From positions 1 through 55,883 of the forward strand of contig NZ_QJJU01000032.1 in the NCBI RefSeq assembly GCF_003201655.1: a DNA stretch of 55,883 nt. The letters run 5' to 3'. This stretch comes from Mycolicibacterium moriokaense. Lineage in GTDB: Bacteria > Actinomycetota > Actinomycetes > Mycobacteriales > Mycobacteriaceae. The notes below the pieces were generated by a model. That model saw only the letters and a program-made list of their open reading frames with translations. It was not told the origin of the DNA and did not search any database. The translations under genes were made by a program, and so were the position numbers. Numbering within the stretch: position 1 is the stretch's first letter; the number at the start of each line of letters is the position of its first letter. This document shows positions 49,712 to 55,883 of the stretch, piece by piece.

Positions 49712-50365
49712 ATGTGCGCCGCGACTAGCGATCCGCGGCCGGCCCGCTCGCGGGCGCGATTGCTCGACGCCGCGACGGCGCTGCTGCGTTCGGGCGGCCC
49801 AAGCGCGGTGACCATCGATGCGGTCACCCGCAGCGCCAACGTCGCGCGGGCCACGCTGTATCGCCATTTCTCAAGCGCCAACGACCTTTTGGCTGCGTCG
49901 TTCATGAGCCTCATACCGCCTGCGCCGATGCCACCGGACGAGGGGTCGCTGCGCGATCGCCTTATCGCCATTGTCGGGGCGTGGGCCCAGTCGATCGCCG
50001 AGGTGCCGACGATGTTGACGGCGATGGCATGGCTGTCGCTGGGGCCGGACATCGGGCAGCTGCCCGACCGTCACAAGCTGACCAGCCCACAGATGCGATC
50101 GTTGCGCGAACGCCTCGCTGAACAGTATTCGGCGCCGTTCGACGAGATCTTCGACAGCGCCGAGGCCGCCGCGGAGCTCAAACCCGTCGACCGCTCGATG
50201 GCTTTCGCGTTGCTTATCGGCCCGCTGGCCTTCGGCAGGATCAGTACGCTGGCAGACTTCGACTACCAAGCGGTTGCGATCGCCGCCGTCGACGGGTTCC
50301 TCAAATGCTTCGCGAAGGATCCCTCCGAGATCACTTCAGTGAGTAGCGAATCGGCAGGTGTTTGA
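49712..50365 (+). CDS. TetR-family transcriptional regulator
   Basis: This 217-residue regulator has its helix-turn-helix at about residues 14-58 (LLDAATALLRSGGPSAVTIDAVTRSANVARATLYRHF). The C-terminal ligand domain ends in a Ser-rich tail. ATG 49712 follows GAAGG. It is divergent from the MFS exporter and, with the two GAGAC/GTCTC palindromes between them, forms a standard repressor/efflux-pump module. Its 3' end overlaps the convergent P450 gene by 35 bp. Confidence 0.9.
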   Translation: MCAATSDPRPARSRARLLDAATALLRSGGPSAVTIDAVTRSANVARATLYRHFSSANDLLAASFMSLIPPAPMPPDEGSLRDRLIAIVGAWAQSIAEVPTMLTAMAWLSLGPDIGQLPDRHKLTSPQMRSLRERLAEQYSAPFDEIFDSAEAAAELKPVDRSMAFALLIGPLAFGRISTLADFDYQAVAIAAVDGFLKCFAKDPSEITSVSSESAGV

Positions 50366-51584
50366 GTCCGCCGACGAAGGTGGTGGCGGCCAGTTCTGGC
50401 TCACCGGCCAATTCGATGGACTCCAGCCGCGGAATCAGTTCTGAGTAGAGGCTGTTCATCTCCATCCGTGCCAGGGCGGCGCCGAGGCAGAAGTGCACCC
50501 CGTATCCGAACGCGACATGTTTGTTGGGGTCTCTACCGACGTCGAAGCGGAACGGTTCGTCAAACACCTCTTCGTCCCGGTTGCCGGAAACATAAGCCAG
50601 ATAGACGGATTCACCCTTGGCGATGGGCACACCGCGAACGGTGGTGTCTTCGGCGGCGGTGCGCATGAACTCCTTGACCGGGGTGGTCCACCGGATCATT
50701 TCCTCGACCGCCGTTGGCATCAGGTCCATGTTGTCGCGCAATCGCGTTAGCTCGTCGGGGTTTTCGATCAGCGCGAGCAGCCCGCCGGAGATCGCGTCCT
50801 TGGTGGTGTCGTGGCCTGCGCTGGCGACGATCACGTAGTACGACGCGGTGTCGACATCGGACAACTGCTCACCGTCGATGCGGCCGTTGGCGATCGCCGA
50901 CGCCAGGTCTTCGGTCGGGTGTTCGCGGCGTGACGCCGTCAGCGCAGAGAAGTACGCGAAGAAGTCGAGCAGAATCTGCAGCTGTTCCTCCGGTGTGGTG
51001 CCGCGCTTGTTGTACTCCTCGTCGTCGCCACCGAACATCTCCTGCGTGAGCTGGTGCATCCGCGGGAAGTCCTCCTCGGGCAGGCCGAGCAGCGACATGA
51101 TCACGTACAGAGGGAAATTCACCGCGATCTCGGTGACGAAATCGCACTCCGGGCCGACGTCGCGCATCCGGTCGACGTATCGCTTTGCCAATAGGTCGGT
51201 TTGCACCTTCAAGTCGCGCATGGCTTTGGGGCGGAACCAGTCCGCGCCGATGGCGCGGACCTTGCGGTGATGCGGGTCGTCCATGTGGATAAGGGTGCGC
51301 AACCCCATCCCCGCATCGAGTTGTTCTTTCGCGAAGTCGTCCGCCGCGGCGGTCGTGAGCACCGGTCGTGGCTCGGACAGGAAGAGGTTGTTGGCGCGCT
51401 CGATGGCCATGATGTCGGCGTGCTTGGTGATCGCCCAGAACGGTCGGTATGGCGGGTTGTCCACCAACGCCACGGGATTGTTCGCCCGCAGATGGGTCAG
51501 CGCCGCGTGCAGACGTGCGTCATCGGCATAGGCCGTCGGATCGGCGAAAACCTTCGCGGCGTCGTCCATCGTCGGCGTGCTCAT
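50331..51584 (-). CDS. Cytochrome P450
   Basis: This 417-residue soluble bacterial P450 has the heme loop FGYGVHFCLGAALAR with the Cys thiolate near residue 364. The I-helix oxygen-activation motif is SAGHDTTKDAI near residue 260 and the K-helix ExxR is in EEMIRWTTP near residue 300. LIHMDDPHHRKVRAI near residue 100 is the C-helix region. It needs ferredoxin and a reductase; neither adjoins it, though a ferredoxin reductase lies at 37752. The ATG at 51584 follows GAGGAG. The substrate is unknown, and sterol or terpenoid-like substrates are possible. A 24-bp palindrome lies just upstream. Confidence 0.94.
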   Translation of the reverse strand: MSTPTMDDAAKVFADPTAYADDARLHAALTHLRANNPVALVDNPPYRPFWAITKHADIMAIERANNLFLSEPRPVLTTAAADDFAKEQLDAGMGLRTLIHMDDPHHRKVRAIGADWFRPKAMRDLKVQTDLLAKRYVDRMRDVGPECDFVTEIAVNFPLYVIMSLLGLPEEDFPRMHQLTQEMFGGDDEEYNKRGTTPEEQLQILLDFFAYFSALTASRREHPTEDLASAIANGRIDGEQLSDVDTASYYVIVASAGHDTTKDAISGGLLALIENPDELTRLRDNMDLMPTAVEEMIRWTTPVKEFMRTAAEDTTVRGVPIAKGESVYLAYVSGNRDEEVFDEPFRFDVGRDPNKHVAFGYGVHFCLGAALARMEMNSLYSELIPRLESIELAGEPELAATTFVGGLKHLPIRYSLK

Positions 51585-51600
51585 ACAGGCTCCTCGCAGT

Positions 51601-51624
51601 CAAACTTGACGGGTGTCAAGTTTG
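51601..51624. promoter_or_regulatory. 24-bp operator-like palindrome upstream of the P450
   Basis: CAAACTTGAC and GTCAAGTTTG are perfect 10-bp inverted arms around GGGT. The site begins 17 bp upstream of the P450 start and includes TTGACA (minus) and TTGACG (plus), both -35-like. It differs from the GAGAC sites of the neighbouring TetR gene, so a different regulator probably binds. Confidence 0.75.
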
Positions 51625-51678
51625 GAGTGTATGTGATGGAGGCCACGTAAGGGAAGGCCTGGTTTCGAGCGTTGCCGT

Positions 51679-51684
51679 TAGGCT
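51679..51684 (+). promoter_or_regulatory. Candidate -10 (TAGGCT) of the carboxylesterase gene
   Basis: TAGGCT ends 8 nt before GTG 51693, with no ribosome-binding site between. This is the leaderless arrangement seen at several other genes in the window, and it supports GTG 51693 rather than the in-frame TTG at 51672. Confidence 0.45.
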
Positions 51685-51692
51685 CAGACCTC

Positions 51693-53297
51693 GTGCTGCC
51701 CGCAACGGTTCACCGTCGAGGTCGTCGCGCGCTTGCGCTCGTGCTGGCGGTCTTGCTCGCGGCGGGATGTGGCCGCGGCGCCGACGGCGCCACAAGGCCC
51801 ACCACGTCTGCGCCGGCCGATCCGGCGGTGGTGCAGACAGCTGCGGGGCCGGTTCGTGGCGTTGTCGCGCCGGATCACCGCATCTTCGCGGGAATCCCGT
51901 ATGCCGCATCGCCGATCGGGCCGCTGCGCTGGCAGCCGCCCGCTCCGGCGCCTGCGTGGCAGGGGGTGCGTGACGCTACGCATCCGGGCCCGCGATGTGT
52001 CCAGGATCCGGGTGCGGACATGGAGCTTGGCCGACGGACCAGTGAGGACTGCCTGACCCTCAATGTGTGGACCCCGCGCACCAACGACGACCACCGTCCC
52101 GTGATGGTGTGGATCCACGGCGGCGGGTTCGCCAACGGCGATGGTGGCCTCTACCTCGCCAACAGGCTGGCATCGCGGGGCAACATCATTGTCGTCACGC
52201 TCAACTACCGACTCGGTGCGCTTGGCTTCCTGGCCCACCCCGCCCTCGGCCCGCAGGGCGCCGTCGGCAACTACGGCCTGGCCGACCAGCAGGCGGCGCT
52301 GCGGTGGGTGCGTGACAACATCGCCAAGTTCGGGGGCGACCCCCACAAGGTCACTGTCGCCGGTGAATCAGCGGGCGGCACATCGGTGTGCGACCAGCTC
52401 GCCGCGCCGGACTCGGCCGGGTTGTTCCGGGCGGCGATCATCCAGAGCGGGCCGTGTCAGGCCCAGGTGGCGTTGCCCGTCGCGGAGAAGGTCAGCCTGG
52501 ACTACGCGGCCGAACTTGGTTGCGGCCAACCGGAATCCGCTGCGGAGTGCCTGCGGGGATTGCCTGCGGACAAGCTGCGAGTGCCGGTCTGGTACTACAA
52601 CATCGGCCGTGACGCGCTCTCCGGCCCGGTCACCGGCACCACGGTGCTGCCACTGGACCCCGTCACCGCGTTCGCAGAGGGGCGGGCTGCCCGCGTACCC
52701 GTGCTGATCGGCAGCAACCACGACGAGTTCACGCTATTCGTCGCGCTGCAATATATGCGCGGGAAGGGATATACGGCGGACCAGTATCCGGAACTTCTCG
52801 CGGACACCTTTGGGCCGAATGCCGGCGCCGTTGAAGCGCACTACCCCTTGGACAGGTATGCAAGTGTGCCGCTTGCATATTCGGCGGCGGTGACCGACGG
52901 CGATTTCGCCTGTATAGCCGACCGCATGGCCGACACACTGGCAAGAACCGAACCCGTTTACGCCTATGAGTTCAACGATCGCAACGTGCCTGCGCCAGAC
53001 GCGATGCGCCAGTTGCCGTTCCCGGTGGGGGCAAGCCATTCGCTGGAGCTGCGCTACTTGTTCGACATCGGTAATGCTCCGCCGCTGAACCCCGTACAGC
53101 GGGCGTTGGCGGATCAGATGATCGACTACTGGACGCGGTTCGTCGCCTCGGGTTCGCCTCAGGCGCCGGGTCAGCCGGATTGGCCGGCGTTCGGTGCGGA
53201 CGAAAAGCGGTTGTCGCTTCAGCCGGACGGAAGCAGAGTGATCACCGACTTCGACGAAACGCACCAGTGCGCGTTCTGGGCGAGCCTGAAAGGTTAA
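51693..53297 (+). CDS. Type B carboxylesterase lipoprotein
   Basis: This exported esterase of about 534 residues has the signal HRRGRRALALVLAVLLAAGC, where LAAGC is a lipobox (Cys near residue 26). The carboxylesterase type B domain has SEDCLTLNVWTP, the oxyanion segment WIHGGGFANGDGG, the nucleophile elbow GESAGGTSVC with the catalytic Ser near residue 228, the acid in SNHDEFTLF, and the catalytic His in GASHSLELRYLF. It probably hydrolyses carboxylic esters at the outer surface. It is divergent from the P450 and may share its 24-bp palindrome. Confidence 0.88.
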   Translation: MLPATVHRRGRRALALVLAVLLAAGCGRGADGATRPTTSAPADPAVVQTAAGPVRGVVAPDHRIFAGIPYAASPIGPLRWQPPAPAPAWQGVRDATHPGPRCVQDPGADMELGRRTSEDCLTLNVWTPRTNDDHRPVMVWIHGGGFANGDGGLYLANRLASRGNIIVVTLNYRLGALGFLAHPALGPQGAVGNYGLADQQAALRWVRDNIAKFGGDPHKVTVAGESAGGTSVCDQLAAPDSAGLFRAAIIQSGPCQAQVALPVAEKVSLDYAAELGCGQPESAAECLRGLPADKLRVPVWYYNIGRDALSGPVTGTTVLPLDPVTAFAEGRAARVPVLIGSNHDEFTLFVALQYMRGKGYTADQYPELLADTFGPNAGAVEAHYPLDRYASVPLAYSAAVTDGDFACIADRMADTLARTEPVYAYEFNDRNVPAPDAMRQLPFPVGASHSLELRYLFDIGNAPPLNPVQRALADQMIDYWTRFVASGSPQAPGQPDWPAFGADEKRLSLQPDGSRVITDFDETHQCAFWASLKG

Positions 53298-53302
53298 CCA
53301 CC

Positions 53303-53662
53303 ATGCCAACTCCCGATCCGAACAGCTACGCCGACCAGTGGGTGCGGGCCTGGAATGCGCACGATGTCGAGGCGGTGCTAGCCCATTTCAGCGACGACGT
53401 CGTGTTCACCTCACCGGTGGCCGCGCGCGTGGTACCCGAGAGCGGGGGAGTGGTCCGCGGCAAGGCCGCGCTGCGCGACTACTGGACGACAGCGTTAAAC
53501 CAGCACCCCAATCTGCACTTCGAGCTGATCGGCGTGTACCGCGGCGAGTCGACGGTGGTGATCAACTACCGCAACCATCGCGGCCAGTTGGTCAACGAGG
53601 TGCTGACGTTCGGCGCCGACGGCCTGGTGCACGAGGGCCACGGCACATACATGGAGGATTGA
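53303..53662 (+). CDS. SnoaL-like/NTF2-fold protein
   Basis: This 119-residue protein has the SnoaL-like cone fold. WVRAWNAHDVEAVLAHFSDDVVFTSP is the N-terminal signature, and GKAALRDYWTTALNQHPNLHFELIGVYRGESTVVINYRN forms the sheet. Family members are isomerases, cyclases or ligand-binding proteins, so the function is not predictable. ATG 53303 lies 5 nt after the esterase stop, so the two are probably co-transcribed. Confidence 0.85.
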   Translation: MPTPDPNSYADQWVRAWNAHDVEAVLAHFSDDVVFTSPVAARVVPESGGVVRGKAALRDYWTTALNQHPNLHFELIGVYRGESTVVINYRNHRGQLVNEVLTFGADGLVHEGHGTYMED

Positions 53663-53674
53663 TTTCGGCAGCGG

Positions 53675-54148
53675 CTAGGCCGGGGTGACCCAGCACGTGA
53701 TGTCGGCGTGCACCACTTCGGTGCCGGCGTGGTCGACAACGCTTACCGGCACCACCAACTCGACGCCGTCGGTGATCGAGTCGAAGGCCGGCGGCTCGAG
53801 CCGTGCCTGCGCCCGCAGCCCGGTCGTCGCCTTCTGGAGGTACTGCACATTCATCGCCTTGGGGATCCAACGATGGCTGGTCGGCACCGTCGCCTCCATC
53901 AGCATGCCCATCGCGATCTCGGCGGCGTTGCACGACGCGATCGCGTGCACGGTGTGCAGATGGTTGTAGACGAAGAACCACTTGGGCACCGTGACCTCGG
54001 CGAAGCCCGGCTCCATCCGCACCACATGCGGCACGATCGACGCGAAATACGGCACCCGCACCATCGCGGCAGCCGAGAACAGCCGGCTTCCGCCTGGGCG
54101 CTCGGAGAGGCGTTTCCACATGCGATAGGTGGACGTCGGGGCTGTCAC
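53675..54148 (-). CDS. DUF4442 hotdog-fold thioesterase-like protein
   Basis: This 157-residue protein matches DUF4442, a hotdog-fold family related to acyl-CoA thioesterases. YNHLHTVHAIASCNAAEIAMGMLMEATVPTSHRWIPKAMNVQYLQKATTGLRA spans the central helix and the strands that line the substrate pocket. The chosen GTG at 54148 is preceded by an inverted repeat at 54159. It converges on the SnoaL-like gene, 12 bp apart. Confidence 0.83.
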   Translation of the reverse strand: MTAPTSTYRMWKRLSERPGGSRLFSAAAMVRVPYFASIVPHVVRMEPGFAEVTVPKWFFVYNHLHTVHAIASCNAAEIAMGMLMEATVPTSHRWIPKAMNVQYLQKATTGLRAQARLEPPAFDSITDGVELVVPVSVVDHAGTEVVHADITCWVTPA

Positions 54149-54158
54149 GCCAGCCTAC

Positions 54159-54174
54159 CTTACTCTGAAGTAAG
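54159..54174. promoter_or_regulatory. Operator-like repeat CTTAC-TCTGAA-GTAAG
   Basis: Perfect 5-bp arms flank a 6-bp spacer in the 35-bp gap upstream of the DUF4442 gene. The TTAC/GTAA half-sites resemble those of TetR-type fatty-acid regulators. This would suit a thioesterase-like gene; the link is inferred. Confidence 0.5.
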
Positions 54175-54183
54175 AAAGCGCGG

Positions 54184-55883
54184 TCATTGCGCTCGAAAGA
54201 CTCGGAGACCCGCTGCGGCGAGGCCGAGAAGGCGAGTTTCGCTGCTCGCTCCGAGGTCGATTGGCCGGCGCGCATCTGGCAACTCGAAATGCACTGTGAC
54301 GATGCCGGACGGGTTTATGGCCGACGCCGGAATCGCGAATGTCCGCACTTCTGCGGTGTCGGTGGTGAACGACCAGTCTGCGACCTCCGTTCCGTCGATG
54401 ACTACACGAACTCGCCGGGGAGGTAGTGAATTCGGCGCGAACGCACGGACCTTCATCGCCACCCCAAGGGGGACAATTGGCGCTTGGGCCAGACGAAAGG
54501 ACAGCGAGGCCTCCGTTGCTCCCGTCCAGCGGCCCCAATCTTCTCCGAACGACCAGCCTCCGTCGAGCAGCAAACCCGGTGACGCTTGCGGCCCAAACAG
54601 AAGTTCTTGATCGAGCGCCGTTGGTGGAAAGTAGCGCTGCAGCAGCCCGTCGGCAAGACCGGAGCGACGGGGATCTCTTGCGCACAGCAAAAATCCGTCT
54701 GCTTCCCGACAGAAGTGCTGTGTAATTTGTCCGGCCGATATTAACTCGGCGAGGAAGTCCGGCGAGAAGACATAGGCGGTGTCCTCTGCGAGTCCCGACG
54801 ATAGGAGCTGCTTCGGCAACTGCTCGCAGAAGTAGTCCTTCGACTTGTCTGTTGTCCTCGTCGCGTAGTAGCTGTTGATCGTCATGTGTTGATCGATCGC
54901 CAATCGACCGAATGTGCCGAAGCCGGGCTTCCCGTCCGGTGTTGTTTCCCAGCCGCATTGATAGGCCGGGACAACGACTAAGTGGGCGTGCGCTTCACCC
55001 AGTTTGCGCCAAACGTCGGCCCGCAGTTGCCGAGTTTCTTCGGTCCGTAGGGAGCGGATGGTCGAATGCAACGAGGAGACATCGACGGCCTGAACGACAA
55101 GCATGCCTGCGATTAGAGTTAGGGCCCAGCGACGCGACATATTGCGCTGCACGAGGACTGGCGCAGCGACAATCAACAGGTAGTACGCCGGCCAGAACAG
55201 TCGGGCCGACCCCTGAAATGGAGACAACGCGTCCACCACGAGTTCGGGCAGCGGGACATCGAAAAGCCGCCATGAGCCAAGAGTTACGGTGGGTGAAACG
55301 GCGAGAGCAAGGCACACGACGGAAAGAATCGCCAGTGGCAGGATCGTCGGCTTGAGTACTGCCTTTCCCCGGCCGCCCCGTCCCACGGCACACGCGACGC
55401 CGACTACTAGTAGCACGATGAGGCCGAGTCCCAGATAGCTGTAGCCCTCGTACTGGTGGGCCCCGATCGGCAGCTCAGTGAACAGGAGCGCATCGAATTG
55501 CTGTGGATCGATCGGCGCCAGCAGATTCATTGAATAGGAGCCGTATCTGTCCGCCGAGGTCGCAGCTCCAGGGGTTAGATAGCCGAAGATCACCAACGTG
55601 GCTAGGCAGACTGTGGCCAGACCGGCGGCGGCAACGCATGACCACAGGATCGTCATTCGATGTTCGAGGAGAAGCCGGCCGGTCGCCGCGAGCGCGATCA
55701 GCACAACCATCAGCAGGAAATACGGGTGGATGCCGCCCGCCAGAAAGAGAAGCACGGCAAATGGCAGAAGGTATCTCACTGGCCCGGAGCGGATGCGGTC
55801 GTCGAAGTAATAAGCGAGAGCGGCAAGGATGAGCCACTGCTGAGTCAGGGTGAAGTGTGCTTGTGCGCGAAAGAGAAGTACCG
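54184..55883 (-). CDS. Large polytopic membrane protein with extracytoplasmic C-terminal domain (partial)
   Basis: The frame is open to the window edge, so the N-terminus is missing. A GTG at 55779 is internal, because the upstream codons continue a membrane segment (TLTQQWLILAALAYYFDD). The visible ~566 residues have about seven to eight hydrophobic helices up to LTLIAGMLVVQAVD. A soluble region of about 300 residues follows, ending in a beta-rich domain (RVVIDGTEVADWSFTTDTAEVRTFAIP). The architecture resembles DUF6311-type or GT-C-like membrane glycosyltransferases, but I cannot name a function. It may act on cell-envelope glycans. Confidence 0.75.
   Translation of the reverse strand, partial: VLLFRAQAHFTLTQQWLILAALAYYFDDRIRSGPVRYLLPFAVLLFLAGGIHPYFLLMVVLIALAATGRLLLEHRMTILWSCVAAAGLATVCLATLVIFGYLTPGAATSADRYGSYSMNLLAPIDPQQFDALLFTELPIGAHQYEGYSYLGLGLIVLLVVGVACAVGRGGRGKAVLKPTILPLAILSVVCLALAVSPTVTLGSWRLFDVPLPELVVDALSPFQGSARLFWPAYYLLIVAAPVLVQRNMSRRWALTLIAGMLVVQAVDVSSLHSTIRSLRTEETRQLRADVWRKLGEAHAHLVVVPAYQCGWETTPDGKPGFGTFGRLAIDQHMTINSYYATRTTDKSKDYFCEQLPKQLLSSGLAEDTAYVFSPDFLAELISAGQITQHFCREADGFLLCARDPRRSGLADGLLQRYFPPTALDQELLFGPQASPGLLLDGGWSFGEDWGRWTGATEASLSFRLAQAPIVPLGVAMKVRAFAPNSLPPRRVRVVIDGTEVADWSFTTDTAEVRTFAIPASAINPSGIVTVHFELPDARRPIDLGASSETRLLGLAAAGLRVFRAQ

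Overview
The window is a high-GC chromosomal segment from a mycobacterium, most likely a fast-growing Mycolicibacterium-type species. The evidence is gene content and order matching the M. tuberculosis Rv0667-Rv0697 interval: rpoB-rpoC, nfo, lpqP, fadE8-echA4-PaaX-like-echA5, a DUF3060 pair, a TetR gene, rpsL-rpsG-fusA-tuf, a mycofactocin-type SDR, a ferredoxin reductase, and mftR-mftABCDEFG. Comparisons with other species are from memory. No tRNA, rRNA, insertion sequence, phage gene or CRISPR array was seen.

Layout. 1-3765: the tail of an unknown gene, a molybdopterin oxidoreductase, and a divergent SDR/TetR pair sharing two operator-like palindromes. 3766-11730: the rpoB leader with two candidate promoters, rpoB, rpoC and a strong intrinsic terminator. 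11742-15337: alpha/beta hydrolase, endonuclease IV, PAP2 membrane protein and LpqP esterase lipoprotein. 15397-19464: a tightly overlapping lipid-oxidation operon, probably leaderless. 19461-22098: two DUF3060 exported proteins facing two DUF3558 lipoproteins, then a TetR regulator. The mmpS5-mmpL5-Rv0678 block found here in M. tuberculosis is absent. 22416-27036: the streptomycin (str) operon rpsL-rpsG-fusA-tuf and its terminator. 27221-30337: cutinase-like protein, DHA2 exporter and SHOCT protein.

30428-38924 mixes amino-acid and redox genes. Arginine deiminase is followed by the mycofactocin-coupled SDR under a KstR-like box. Next comes a leftward arginine/ornithine operon (amidinohydrolase, ornithine aminotransferase, cationic amino acid permease, universal stress protein) divergent from an Lrp/AsnC regulator, then a ferredoxin reductase. 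38977-48042 holds the complete mycofactocin system. mftR lies on the minus strand upstream of an ECF sigma factor that is translationally coupled to a triple-VOC protein. mftA to mftG lie on the plus strand: precursor peptide, RiPP recognition chaperone, radical SAM enzyme, FMN enzyme, creatininase-like peptidase, glycosyltransferase and GMC dehydrogenase. 47941-55883: DHA2 exporter with a divergent TetR gene and paired operators, cytochrome P450, type B carboxylesterase lipoprotein, SnoaL-like protein, DUF4442 thioesterase-like protein, and the 3' part of a large membrane protein.

How the genes fit together. Mycofactocin is a peptide-derived redox cofactor for SDR-type alcohol dehydrogenases. 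The SDR at 31741, the GMC protein MftG and nearby redox enzymes form a plausible redox network. The least described features are the regulatory layout of the mft locus, the ECF/triple-VOC module beside mftR, and an amidinohydrolase-RocD pair that may turn arginine directly into ornithine and then glutamate semialdehyde.
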